A DNA stretch of 49,378 nucleotides from Verrucomicrobiota bacterium. Its GTDB lineage: Bacteria; Verrucomicrobiota; Verrucomicrobiia; Opitutales; Opitutaceae. Every line of letters begins with the position of its first letter. Positions within the stretch are counted from its first letter, which is position 1. A program made the translations under genes and the position numbers. The stretch spans positions 1 to 49,378 of the forward strand of contig JAEYYL010000079.1 in the NCBI GenBank assembly GCA_023430825.1. Direction: 5' to 3'. Below, one piece after another: positions 18,041-26,961 of the stretch. The notes under the pieces are model-generated. The model was not told the origin of the DNA. It worked only from the letters and a program-made list of their open reading frames with translations, and made no database searches.

Positions 18041-18349
18041 ATGACAACCGCGCCGAATCGGGTTCAAAAAAGGACGGCGGACACGCCCGAAACGCGTCAG
18101 ATCATCAACCAGATTATTACCGAGTGCTTCGACGACTCGCAGATCGATCTCTCGGAGAAATCGGGGCTCGACGTATCCGCCATATCGCGGCTCGCCAAAG
18201 GCAGACGGCCTGCGACCCCGGAGCAGATCGGGCTCATCGTGGCGGCCCTCCCAAAATCTTGGGCTCTCAAACTGATGGAAGCGTTCCTGTCGGACGTGGC
18301 TTCTGCGACGAAAGCCCGCGGGTTTTCTGTGCGGGTTTCAAAATCATGA
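18041..18349 (+). CDS. Xre-type HTH regulator
   Basis: 102 residues with a helix-turn-helix at about 35-60: IDLSEKSGLDVSAISRLAKGRR, a typical Cro/C1 fold reading. Start ATG 18041 (MTTAPNRVQ). Its stop overlaps the next gene (ATGA). It probably binds the dyad at 17992-18021 and controls both divergent units. It may be an antitoxin-like component, but no toxin is recognised beside it. Confidence 0.72.
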   Translation: MTTAPNRVQKRTADTPETRQIINQIITECFDDSQIDLSEKSGLDVSAISRLAKGRRPATPEQIGLIVAALPKSWALKLMEAFLSDVASATKARGFSVRVSKS

Positions 18350-18627
18350 GCGACGACGGAGCCGATCAGTATCTCGCCGATCTTGAACAAGCGTTCTCGA
18401 TCGCGAAACAGCATGCGATCGAGGAGGCAGAGAGGCGCAATTCGCGTCTGAGCCTGAAGTGCCGCTGCGGAGAAGAGACTTACATCCCGGGTTTAGTTTG
18501 TTTTGCCTGCGGGTGGTGCGCCGAACCTGATGACGCCTGGCTTGTCGTGAGAGATGGAGAGTGGGGCTATGAACTCGTTCCGATCTCGAAACGCGTCCCT
18601 ATCGCCTCCTTCTCCGTAGAAATGTGA
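18346..18627 (+). CDS. Small zinc-ribbon protein
   Basis: 93 residues starting at MSDDGADQYLADL, overlapping the Xre stop by 4 bp. The N-terminal 30 residues are helical. They are followed by CRCGEETYIPGLVCFACGWC, a zinc ribbon with two cysteine knuckles, and a short beta-rich end. Function unknown; the overlap says it is co-translated with the Xre regulator. Confidence 0.65.
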   Translation: MSDDGADQYLADLEQAFSIAKQHAIEEAERRNSRLSLKCRCGEETYIPGLVCFACGWCAEPDDAWLVVRDGEWGYELVPISKRVPIASFSVEM

Positions 18628-18860
18628 GGAGCACACCTCCTCCTCCCGCAGGAGATAAAGGAGCATCCACCCCGGTGGCTTCATCATCAATCTGGAGCCC
18701 GCGCTCATAATCACCGGCGAGTTGCAAAATACGTCCGGTGTGATCCACGCCGTTGCGGAAACGATCGAACCGCTTCCGGTGCTCGGCATGCCGGTGCAAT
18801 CGTCGCACGACTATCATTGATCGATATCGGAGGGCGAAAGGACTCATCGCGCACGCACGA
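18628..18860. other. Gap without recognised gene
   Basis: Convergent gap between the zinc-ribbon gene and the minus-strand hypothetical 18861-19373. No terminator-like hairpin with a T-tract and no convincing frame were seen. Confidence 0.4.
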
Positions 18861-19373
18861 TCACTCCGGCGCTGGCGCGTCGAAAGGCAGACTAAAGTAA
18901 TGGAAAATCACCTTGGTGCGCTCGTGGATCAACTGCTCGAACATGCCGCCGCGTTTACACATGGCGTTCATGGGGCCGAAGCCCTGCTGAAGAAATTGGA
19001 GCAGTTCGCCTCGCTCGTATTCCACTGCCACGTTTGCCCGCTGATCAACCTTTAGAGCTGCAATCGATGGTAGGCAGCAAAGCACCATCATGTGGAACAC
19101 CTCGGAATCCAGATTGCAGAAATAGAGCCAGTAAGGCCACGCAGCACGAAACGCGGCGTAAAATGCACGGACCTCAGGAATCGAATGAATCTCCCGCGGA
19201 TCAGCATCAAAGCCCTCAACGATGAAGGTCATGCTGTTCATCATTTCCCTCAACGGCCGACCGCGCGGCAGCTTCTCCGATGCGTAGAGATCAAGGAAGT
19301 GGCTGAAGTCGCCGCGCTCCACTTTCGAACGGCTGAACTGATATACCACGAGATTCATCCTGCTGCCCGCCAC
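18861..19373 (-). CDS. Hypothetical protein following TPR-peptidase-like gene
   Basis: 170 residues if started at GTG 19373, which abuts the stop of the upstream gene; 165 if started at ATG 19358 (MNLVVYQFSRSKVERG). Helical, with FYAAFRAAWPYWLYFCNLDSEVFHMM in the centre. No family recognised. Tight spacing makes it the partner of the 649-residue TPR protein. Confidence 0.6.
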   Translation of the reverse strand: MAGSRMNLVVYQFSRSKVERGDFSHFLDLYASEKLPRGRPLREMMNSMTFIVEGFDADPREIHSIPEVRAFYAAFRAAWPYWLYFCNLDSEVFHMMVLCCLPSIAALKVDQRANVAVEYERGELLQFLQQGFGPMNAMCKRGGMFEQLIHERTKVIFHYFSLPFDAPAPE

Positions 19374-21323
19374 TCACTGACGATCGCGCTTCCTCGCTTC
19401 ATGCAGCGCGAGCGCCTTTTGATAGGCATCGTGAAGGTCGATCGCGAGGTCATGTTCCGGCGCGACCCGCTTAAACGCCGCAAACATAACACACATGACC
19501 TCCAGACCAGACAGCATCTCGTCACCGTAGGCTGGGACGCGATAGCTCTTGTCCGGGCTGCCGTAATCGAGTCCATCGCGTCCGGCGAGCGCGGCTTCGG
19601 CCCCTGCGCGCTGAATGGTTTCAGTGTCCATGCCGTCGAGTCGCTTTAGGATTTCGAGAAAGTAGAAAACTGCGGCGGGAGCCTTACGGGCGAGGAGTTC
19701 GGGATTGGAACTCCCTTCTGCCGATGGATCGGGCGCGGCCTTCCCAGGATCATCCTGCCACCGGAACCAACCGCTGAGGCGTAAGTCCGCCGCCAGTTTG
19801 TCCACGACATCATATTCGGAGCCGGGAGTGAGATGCGCCGTTTCCCTATCCCAGAGCTGATACAGGCTCATGCCTCTTTCCATGGCGCCCATTTGGATGA
19901 AGGGAAGACTCGCCGCCATTGCTCCCGCGAACTGGTGATCGACAAACGCGGCATAGCACGCGTTGAGAAACCGCGACGCGTGAAGGATGCGACGCGGGAC
20001 CATGCGCACGATGTCGGGGGCGGAGCAGCCTTTCACCGCTTCTTCCAGCATCACGCCGAGCGACTGCACCTGGGCATAGCGCAGACCGGGATGACGGGTC
20101 GCAATGCGGCGCTCAATGATCATGTCGATCGGAAGATTGTAGAGTTGCGACATGAGGCCGCGAAACAGTTGGTCGATCAAACCGTCGACGGCATTCGCGG
20201 GAACCGCGCGCCGGACTCCGCTGAGTTCGTTGTCGATTTCGCGTAACGCCAAGGCGCGATTCGATTCGTTGGTGGTGAAGCGACGGTTCGTGCCAGCGTT
20301 CCGCGCTTCCGCCTGCAAGATAAGGCGGCACAACTCGTGTGCCCGCAGGTGAAGTTTCACCGCCGGCGTGAGGGATTGGCGGACGCGAATGACATGGTGA
20401 TCTCGACCGTGTTGCCATGCCGTTTCAGTGACCGCGGTCATCCTCGCTCCAAAATCTGCCTCTTCGAATTCCACGGGATAGCGCGAAATGCGTTCGGCCT
20501 CTGCTTTGAGGGATTCGATTTCCGCTTCACCACTCGGGAGCGTGTCCTCCGCGATGCGTTGCGCGAGTGAGCGGTAAGTGCGCGAGGCATACTCGAAGGT
20601 GGGAATCGCACGTGAGTCCTGAACCGGACTTGTCGCGAACATCTGCTCCAGGACATGGAACGCTCCGCGCAGATCGCCGGAGTCCGCCAACGCCGAGGCA
20701 AGTCCAAGGTGCGCGTTGGCGAAGCGCGGGTTCGCTTTCAACGCGTGCTGAAACGCGGTGATGGCCTGCGGGAAGTCGCGCTTCTCCGCATACATCACGC
20801 CCATCCCGTTCCAAGCGTAGGGATCATCTGGGGCGAGTTCGACGGCGCGGCGAAAATAGCGCTCGGCCAGGGAAAAATTCTGGCGGAAATTGAGATTCCC
20901 AAGGATGACCCACGCCCAAGCGTCGGCCGGCGCCAACAGCAAGAGGCGGCGCAACTCGGCATCTGCACCTGCATTGTCGCCCTTCGCCATTCTCGACATC
21001 GCGAGGTCGCGGCGGCCGGTCACCTGAAGAGGTGCGATCGCGAGCGCGCGTTCGTATTGCTCGATCGCTTTGTCGTGGTCTCCGTCGCGCGCCCGCTTTG
21101 CCGCGCGTCCCACGAGGTCGGTCACCTCTTCTTCCCGCTTTTTGGGAAGTTCCGGGCGGCTGACAATGAGGCTTTCTGATTCGAGGTTGAATGTGGTGTC
21201 CGCCGGCAAAAACGAGTAGAGCTGCGCAATCCGCGCTGGGTCCGCTGCGGACGCACTCTCACCGGTCACGTCGAAAAAGCCCGGGGCTGCGTAGAGGTCG
21301 GTGAGTTGGATGCGAAGCTGCAT
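19374..21323 (-). CDS. TPR protein with degenerate zincin-like helix
   Basis: 649 residues. TPR units lie at about residues 70-230 (AIEQYERALAIAPLQVTGRR, AWVILGNLNFRQNFSLAERY, AWNGMGVMYAEKRDFPQAIT). The second half is helical and includes HLRAHELCRLILQAEARNAG with H329-E-L-C-R. The context resembles an HExxH zincin helix, but the second histidine is replaced by arginine, so it may be an inactive peptidase-derived domain or a chance match. It begins 7 bp after a possible small gene and is directly followed by 18861-19373. Role unknown; TPR proteins of this kind often form the sensor part of defence modules. Confidence 0.65.
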   Translation of the reverse strand: MQLRIQLTDLYAAPGFFDVTGESASAADPARIAQLYSFLPADTTFNLESESLIVSRPELPKKREEEVTDLVGRAAKRARDGDHDKAIEQYERALAIAPLQVTGRRDLAMSRMAKGDNAGADAELRRLLLLAPADAWAWVILGNLNFRQNFSLAERYFRRAVELAPDDPYAWNGMGVMYAEKRDFPQAITAFQHALKANPRFANAHLGLASALADSGDLRGAFHVLEQMFATSPVQDSRAIPTFEYASRTYRSLAQRIAEDTLPSGEAEIESLKAEAERISRYPVEFEEADFGARMTAVTETAWQHGRDHHVIRVRQSLTPAVKLHLRAHELCRLILQAEARNAGTNRRFTTNESNRALALREIDNELSGVRRAVPANAVDGLIDQLFRGLMSQLYNLPIDMIIERRIATRHPGLRYAQVQSLGVMLEEAVKGCSAPDIVRMVPRRILHASRFLNACYAAFVDHQFAGAMAASLPFIQMGAMERGMSLYQLWDRETAHLTPGSEYDVVDKLAADLRLSGWFRWQDDPGKAAPDPSAEGSSNPELLARKAPAAVFYFLEILKRLDGMDTETIQRAGAEAALAGRDGLDYGSPDKSYRVPAYGDEMLSGLEVMCVMFAAFKRVAPEHDLAIDLHDAYQKALALHEARKRDRQ

Positions 21324-21330
21324 GAACGGC

Positions 21331-21477
21331 TCATGAATTCACTTTTCCGGCGATCCGTCCAGCAGGCTTGAAGTCCTCACCAACCCCGATGCGGCCACGG
21401 ATCTTCGCTGAGCCGATCTCAGGCGCTTCGATGGTGACACATCGCACGGCGTGAATCAGACTATGACTGCAATCCAT
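21331..21477 (-). CDS. Possible small protein upstream of the TPR gene
   Basis: 48 residues (MDCSHSLIHAVRCVTIEAPE...) ending 7 bp before the TPR gene start. The position and tight spacing favour a real small gene. Against it, its ATG lies in the same CCATGG as the divergent CoiA-like gene start, so the two 5' ends would overlap. No family recognised. Confidence 0.35.
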   Translation of the reverse strand: MDCSHSLIHAVRCVTIEAPEIGSAKIRGRIGVGEDFKPAGRIAGKVNS

Positions 21478-22783
21478 GGATTGGTTTGATGTCACGTTCA
21501 CGAGAGAACTTGCGATACCCTTCGCTTGGAGCGGCGACGGCCGGTGGTGCGATGTTAGTGACGTTGAGCGAGGGCTTAAATGCGGCTGTGTCTGTCCTGC
21601 TTGCCGAGGACCGCTTGTTGCACGAAAAGGGGACGAGCGGACCCACCACTTTGCTCACCACGATCGGCGCGAATGTAGGCATGCCCTTGAGTCGTCGCTG
21701 TTCGGCATGGCAGTCGAACTCCTGGAGCATCCCGGGGCTGTTTTGGCGTTTCCAGGCTACTATCTCAGAGCGGATCTCGCCCGCGAAATGGGAGCCCGAT
21801 TCTCCGAGTCGCAAAGACAGAAATTCTATCGCAGTCCTTGGGTCGTCGATCCTGGCAGAATCGTCGCACCGAACGGATTTGCTGTGAAGGCCCGAACACT
21901 CGACGACTCGACGCTGGAAACGGCTGATCTCGTCTTGCCCGAGGAGCGGATAAGAATTCACTTTCTTACCTATCGGAAGCCGCTCGAAAAGGTGAGGGCC
22001 GTGTCGCAAGAACCCGGCTGGAGGGTTTTGGCGATCAATCTCCGCTACTACGCCAATCTGTGGTGGCAGACCTGTGACGAGGACAAAGAGCACCGGATTG
22101 CCGAAGCAAGAGCCGCAAAAAACCTCATGGCGGCATGGCTTCGTGAACAAGACACGGGGCGAGGTTTTCTATACCATGTCGAATTCGAACGTCGAAAGGA
22201 GCTGCTGGCGGACTTGATTCGACGTCAGAAGGAAAAGGAGGCGGAGCAGTTGGCTCAGGAAGCAAAGGAGAGAAATGAGCGTGTTGCCGCGAGCAAAGCT
22301 GCCGACGCTTATTGGACCATTCCGAAAAACGATGGAGCCGAATTAGGGACGATACTCTTTTTCAAACCGGCGAAACCTGCCGAGGTGGCAAATCTGACTC
22401 GTTGGCTCGCAACGAACCTCGGGCTCGTTCGCGCTACGAATCTTTCTCAGTGGGGATTCGCGGGCGCCGCGGGAACGATGGTGCCGGAATCCGTCCGGCG
22501 CTACTTGGACTCCGACGCGGCTTGGACACAAATCAGCGCAGAGTTCATCGAAGAGCCGAACCCAAGTGGAAAGGGCGTTCAGGTTCAGGCGGCTCACGCA
22601 AAGCCGACCCCGCGGCTGGTTGATCAGCTCCCCGAGCCTGACACCGTATTGATCCCGAATATTGCGCGCTGCGTAAGGTGTCAGTCCGCCGTCGATGAAG
22701 TTATCTTCGGATCGGGACTTTTTCGCGGCCGCCGCGGACGTCGCTGCTCGGTAAATAGCGCGCATCCCACAACGATCCTTTAG
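21476..22783 (+). CDS. CoiA-like competence/nuclease family protein
   Basis: 435 residues. The N-terminal pattern CGCVCPACRGPLVARKGDER followed by THHFAHHDRRECRHALESSL is the CoiA signature: a zinc-binding CPxC pair, the HFAH motif, and C..a.ES.l. CoiA-like proteins combine this with a restriction-like nuclease core. A charged helical segment (about residues 240-280) and a second cysteine pair CVRCQSA near residue 400 follow. It is divergent from the TPR operon. In an island the likely role is processing of incoming DNA or defence rather than natural competence, since no com genes are present. Confidence 0.65.
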   Translation: MDWFDVTFTRELAIPFAWSGDGRWCDVSDVERGLKCGCVCPACRGPLVARKGDERTHHFAHHDRRECRHALESSLFGMAVELLEHPGAVLAFPGYYLRADLAREMGARFSESQRQKFYRSPWVVDPGRIVAPNGFAVKARTLDDSTLETADLVLPEERIRIHFLTYRKPLEKVRAVSQEPGWRVLAINLRYYANLWWQTCDEDKEHRIAEARAAKNLMAAWLREQDTGRGFLYHVEFERRKELLADLIRRQKEKEAEQLAQEAKERNERVAASKAADAYWTIPKNDGAELGTILFFKPAKPAEVANLTRWLATNLGLVRATNLSQWGFAGAAGTMVPESVRRYLDSDAAWTQISAEFIEEPNPSGKGVQVQAAHAKPTPRLVDQLPEPDTVLIPNIARCVRCQSAVDEVIFGSGLFRGRRGRRCSVNSAHPTTIL

Positions 22784-22881
22784 CGATAATCGGCGTTGCG
22801 GGCGCCGGGACCCCACTTCGCTACTGATGCGAGAAGCAAAGAGCCTCCGAGAGATGAATAACTAACAATTTAACTTGACCG

Positions 22882-22895
22882 GGTTATTATTAACC
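22882..22895. promoter_or_regulatory. Palindrome upstream of 22911
   Basis: GGTTA-TTAT-TAACC, within an AT-rich stretch 16 bp before the ATG of the hypothetical gene. It could be an operator; a following GTAACCGTTATC contains a related half. Confidence 0.4.
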
Positions 22896-22910
22896 GAGTA
22901 ACCGTTATCA

Positions 22911-23546
22911 ATGACCCTCGAAATCCTGCCCCTTCAAGAATCCATTCTGAAACGTCTATCAATTGCCGCGACCGAAGGTAAGATCGACGAAGTCACACGC
23001 TTGTCCGCCTTGGCGGCGAAAACGAAAGAGCTGCACACCGCCGCTGAACGGATACAGTCCGATCTGGCCGGAATCCTTCGAGATCTCGCTGATGGGCCGC
23101 GAGCAGCATTGAACGCGATCGGAGCTGGATTAGACGACACCTTGGGCACCCTCCGAGCTGGTCGCGGCGCTAACTCGACCATCGAAGTGACTATTGACTG
23201 GAGCAAGAACGGACAGCCTTTCGGAGTGGAAACAATTTGCGATAAACTTGGGTCTGTTACCATGGCGATGGTGATGGAAAGGCTAACGAATATTTTGGGA
23301 CATCGGGTGCTCGAGATGGCGTCCAGCCTGCGTGTGAAACGGGGACCCATGATTTCGAAAAATCCACAGCGGGATTATTGGAATGCCTCCGGCGGGAAGC
23401 CATACGGCTATCGTCAAATTGCCGGGACGGGATTCGCGGTGTTAACTGGCACGGAGTCAGATCAGAAGGTCGCTGACGTGACCACCCTTTTGCGAACGCT
23501 TGGCCTAGCGCCCGGCAGCTTTTCAGTGAAAAAAGTAGCTCGCTGA
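22911..23546 (+). CDS. Hypothetical protein
   Basis: 211 residues. The N-terminal half is helical, probably a coiled coil (IDEVTRLSALAAKTKELHTAAERIQ). The C-terminal half is compact, with LRVKRGPMISKNPQRDYWNASGGKPYGYRQ, reminiscent of a DNA-modulating nucleotide-binding or tag domain, but no family is certain. Start at ATG 22911, after an AT-rich region with a palindrome. It stands alone between the CoiA-like gene and the helicase. Confidence 0.55.
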   Translation: MTLEILPLQESILKRLSIAATEGKIDEVTRLSALAAKTKELHTAAERIQSDLAGILRDLADGPRAALNAIGAGLDDTLGTLRAGRGANSTIEVTIDWSKNGQPFGVETICDKLGSVTMAMVMERLTNILGHRVLEMASSLRVKRGPMISKNPQRDYWNASGGKPYGYRQIAGTGFAVLTGTESDQKVADVTTLLRTLGLAPGSFSVKKVAR

Positions 23547-23698
23547 ACTGAGCTGGTTTATCCTAACTGACCCGCAAATTGGAGCTGGGTGGTCACGTAG
23601 GCTTTATCTATTTGCTGACGCTGGCAGCAAGACCCGTGCAACTTCCGCTCTTCTGGCGGCGCACCTCAGACCGCCCCGAATCATTGAATCGATCCCGA

Positions 23699-26656
23699 CT
23701 ACGCCGTGCTGGGCGTCGCAGCTGTGGCCAACATATCGGTTAGCAGGTCGGTAACGTAGGACGCCGAATCCATGAAATACAGGCTTCGATTGCGGCAATC
23801 AGGCACGGTCCAACCTGCGGTTGCGACTCGTGTTTGCAGGTAGGGCGTTTCGGTTAGAATCGCAGCCCCCAGATGGATGTTCGCGTCCGCCAACCGAGCC
23901 TCGTGTTTCTGCCTGATTTCTTGGCTAAGGCGGAGTTTCAGCGAGGTCTCAGGCTCGTTTCGCATCCCATGCGGATCGACGAACCAAACGGTTTGTTGGC
24001 CGTCATCCACGAGCCAGACGAGAAAATCAGGAAAGAATCCTGCATCCTCGAAAAATCCGAAGCCACGAGAACGAGATTCGTTGCGCAAGAGGTAAAGCTC
24101 TTTGCCCGCCAAAAACGCGGGCTTCTGCTTGAGCAAGGCAATCAGGTCGTTGACGAACCGTTTCTCACTCTCCTGAAGCGCCAGCGCGCTATATTTCAGA
24201 TAGGTCCCCTTCTTGAGATGCACAAGCGGCTGGTAGAGGTGCCCGCCCCACATGATCGGCTCAGACCGATTGAAACGATGCGGCGTTGTGATGAGCGCCT
24301 CCAGCGAAGCGAGTTTTCCAGTTTCGATGGCTATCTTGAGTTCTGCCAATTCCTCCAGCAACACGTCCTCGACAGGGTCGATCTCGAACGTATAGCTCCG
24401 ATCTTTTACGTCATCGAGGTCGATGTCGCGGTAGATGAGACGGCTGTGTTCCCACGCGGCCTTCTCGGCCGTGTAAAAGCGATCAAGATAGCGCTTCAGT
24501 AGCACAGTCGCGATTTCCTGCCAGCGGTAGACGACTGCGAACCGGTCGAATGCGAGATCGGCCGTCGGAATGTAGAGCACATACCAAGTGGCGTCCTGCA
24601 AAAGCGACTCCAGTGCCGATTGCTGGATGTTTAAATTGCTCCAGTTGTGGAGTTGCTTGTAGGCGAGTAGCTCTCGGTAAATCGCGTCCCAGTCCAGAAA
24701 CGCCAGATGGGGAACGGCACCAAGTTTGCCAGTGTTGCGGTGTTCCGGCGCGGCATTGAATGCCGCTCCGGCTGCGGCCATCGACTGGGCTTTGGGATAC
24801 CAATCCACCTCAACCTGACGATTTTTGAAGGTCGAGTGTGGTGTGGTGGAGAGCGTCGGGATGGGGCCTTGGCGCTTAAAATTGATGCCGGGCGGAAGGT
24901 CCAGGGTCTTGAGTTTTCGAGCGGTCGGTAGGCTTGCCAGCACCGGCAAGGTGACGCGGGTGGCATCTGGATCGGCTGATGCTCCTTCGTCTTCCAAGAA
25001 TTTTTTAAACTCCGCCATGAACCCGGCTCGGAGGCCGAAGATGTTCAGTCTTTCCAGGTAGCGGATATGTTTCGGCCGCTGATTGGCTGGCACTTCGGTG
25101 TGCGGGCTGCGTTTCAGTTTGCCAGCGAAACCTTTGAGGCGGACACCACGACCGAAAAGCTGGATGGCTTGGGAGCCCTCCGATTTGGCGATGTTGAGGA
25201 ATCCCATCGTGCTGACCCGGTAGCAGGACCAGCCCTCCGTGAACATTTTCGAGCCGAGGAGCACGCGCAGCGGGTTTGACGTATCGAACTCGCGCTCGGT
25301 AAGCGTGGGAAACAGGGGGTGTGCGAGTTCCTGCTCGATCACCGCCGGGACGATAGCCGCGGGGTTTGCGTTCAGCTCCTCTTGGTTCTTTTCTTCAAAT
25401 TGTTTCTTTAACTTGGGCGTGTCGCCCACTCGCACCACGCCGAAAGGTTTGCTATCGCCGAGTTGAAGGCCGATTTCGCCGATGCCTTTGTATAGCGCAA
25501 CGTGAAGGATGGCCGGTCCTTTGCTGTGAAAGACCAACTCCAAACAATCCCGGTGAAGCGCCGCCGCGTCCTTACCGAGGGTTCGTAGATAATCGAACGA
25601 GTCTTGAAACAGGCTACGCCCCTTCTCGTCATGGAGCGTCATTGATCCATCGAGGATGCCATTGATGCGGGCTACGGCGCCGCCATCGCGATGAGTAAAA
25701 CGCGTAAGGAAACGAATCGCCTCTACGATGTCGGAAGCTTCTTGAGCATTGAAATCTTTGGTGACTTTTGAGCCGACGAAAACGAGGAGCGGTTGCGCGA
25801 CGTAGTAGGGTTTGAGTTCGGTGGTCTTGTCGTGAAACAGACGGAGTTGCTGATAATAGCTCAGCACGCAGCCAGTGAGGTAGCGCTCGCGTTGCTCCTG
25901 TTCGCTCAAGGTGGCGTTGAGGCCGAGGTCGAGATTGAGGATGCGGTAATCCTTGCCGAAGCCGTCGCCGTAAAACCAGCGGTAGCCGTAATCGAACAGG
26001 ATACAGCGGCCGTAGAGCGCCTCCAGGTCCTTGCGCTTGGCTCCGGTGGCCGCGTTGACCGCCTGCACGAAGGTCGCGGAATACTCGAAAGAAAATCCGT
26101 TTTTGCAGAGTGCGGCGCGGCGCTCCATCCAGTCCACGCCGGAAGCTCCACGGTGACCTTCGTCCACCAAGACGAGGTTGCTGCCCTCGAACGAACTCAC
26201 CGCGACGGTCTTCTCTTTGGATGTTTCGCCGAGTTTGTGGATGTCGATGATGTCCACCGCCACGCCTGAACGGCGTTGGGTGGGCGTGTCCTTGTTGAAA
26301 AGCTCGGCGTTGAATAGGCCGCCGCAGGCCTCGAAATCCTTGAGGTGCTGGTTGCTCAGGCCCTCGTTGGGGGTGAGCAGAAGGATGCGATCCAGTGGCT
26401 GGTTGGGCGCGTGTTTCTCCCGCCAGAAAAGCCATTGGAGCAAGTTGGCGTGCATCTGGAGCGTCTTGCCACTGCCGGTGGCTTGGAGGAAAGCGAGTTT
26501 TGTGAGGTCGTCGGCGGCGAACGCCGGGAGCTTTTCTTTCGGCGCACCGAGCTGATCGAGCTGCTGGTTAAGCTTCGCCAGCTCACCGTTAAGTTCACCG
26601 AGCAGGGCTTCGCGGTCCCGGAAAAAGCGATCCAAATAGAACTCGGTGAAGAGCAA
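23699..26656 (-). CDS. DEAD/DEAH helicase with C-terminal restriction-like region
   Basis: 985 residues. Superfamily 2 motifs: Walker A ATGSGKT at about 60, DEGH (VLVDEGHRG) at about 165, SAT at about 195, and motif VI GRGVRLKG in the second half. The C-terminus has GFFPDFLVWL..VWFVDPHGM, similar to the nuclease-like end of type III restriction relatives. The first in-frame start is TTG 26656; 13 conserved-looking codons (reading RRRYYQWLA) lie upstream of it before a TAG at 26698-26696, so the native start may be lost. It is divergent from the radical SAM-ParB gene across a region with parS-like sites. A defence role is likely; the exact system is not recognised. Confidence 0.75.
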   Translation of the reverse strand: MLFTEFYLDRFFRDREALLGELNGELAKLNQQLDQLGAPKEKLPAFAADDLTKLAFLQATGSGKTLQMHANLLQWLFWREKHAPNQPLDRILLLTPNEGLSNQHLKDFEACGGLFNAELFNKDTPTQRRSGVAVDIIDIHKLGETSKEKTVAVSSFEGSNLVLVDEGHRGASGVDWMERRAALCKNGFSFEYSATFVQAVNAATGAKRKDLEALYGRCILFDYGYRWFYGDGFGKDYRILNLDLGLNATLSEQEQRERYLTGCVLSYYQQLRLFHDKTTELKPYYVAQPLLVFVGSKVTKDFNAQEASDIVEAIRFLTRFTHRDGGAVARINGILDGSMTLHDEKGRSLFQDSFDYLRTLGKDAAALHRDCLELVFHSKGPAILHVALYKGIGEIGLQLGDSKPFGVVRVGDTPKLKKQFEEKNQEELNANPAAIVPAVIEQELAHPLFPTLTEREFDTSNPLRVLLGSKMFTEGWSCYRVSTMGFLNIAKSEGSQAIQLFGRGVRLKGFAGKLKRSPHTEVPANQRPKHIRYLERLNIFGLRAGFMAEFKKFLEDEGASADPDATRVTLPVLASLPTARKLKTLDLPPGINFKRQGPIPTLSTTPHSTFKNRQVEVDWYPKAQSMAAAGAAFNAAPEHRNTGKLGAVPHLAFLDWDAIYRELLAYKQLHNWSNLNIQQSALESLLQDATWYVLYIPTADLAFDRFAVVYRWQEIATVLLKRYLDRFYTAEKAAWEHSRLIYRDIDLDDVKDRSYTFEIDPVEDVLLEELAELKIAIETGKLASLEALITTPHRFNRSEPIMWGGHLYQPLVHLKKGTYLKYSALALQESEKRFVNDLIALLKQKPAFLAGKELYLLRNESRSRGFGFFEDAGFFPDFLVWLVDDGQQTVWFVDPHGMRNEPETSLKLRLSQEIRQKHEARLADANIHLGAAILTETPYLQTRVATAGWTVPDCRNRSLYFMDSASYVTDLLTDMLATAATPSTA

Positions 26657-26791
26657 GGCGAGCCACTGATAATACCTTCGCCGGGTTTGATTGGGCTAAC
26701 TGGAGGGTTTTCGTGAGTGTATTCATTGAGACGTGGATTTCCGTCTCTATGCAGCGGTGTCCATTTTTGCCAAACAGTCGGGCTCTCCTCC

Positions 26792-26805
26792 GTTTCACGT
26801 GAAAC
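26792..26805. promoter_or_regulatory. parS-like site
   Basis: GTTTCACGTGAAAC, the perfect palindromic core of the chromosomal ParB-binding site (consensus TGTTNCACGTGAAACA), flanked by C rather than T/A. It lies between the divergent helicase and radical SAM-ParB genes. Confidence 0.6.
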
Positions 26806-26824
26806 CGATGTCCGGAAAAGATCT

Positions 26825-26838
26825 GTTTCAGCTGAATC
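26825..26838. promoter_or_regulatory. Second, degenerate parS-like site
   Basis: GTTTCAGCTGAATC, centred 33 bp (about three helical turns) from the site at 26792-26805. It has the same half-site GTTTCA with a different central dinucleotide and one mismatch. Confidence 0.4.
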
Positions 26839-26961
26839 GGAGTTCAGCGGCATTAGGGGCTCAACTAGGCCGTTGCTGCTCCGATTGATTGTTCGGAAAC
26901 CAGGCAACCGGCTTTGACGTTCCCCCGTCTGCGCGATTCGGTCGCATTCCCCTAAACATAC

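Noticed and set aside
21476..22783. Natural competence locus
   Set aside because: Only a CoiA-like protein is present; no other com genes are near, and the gene lies in an island.
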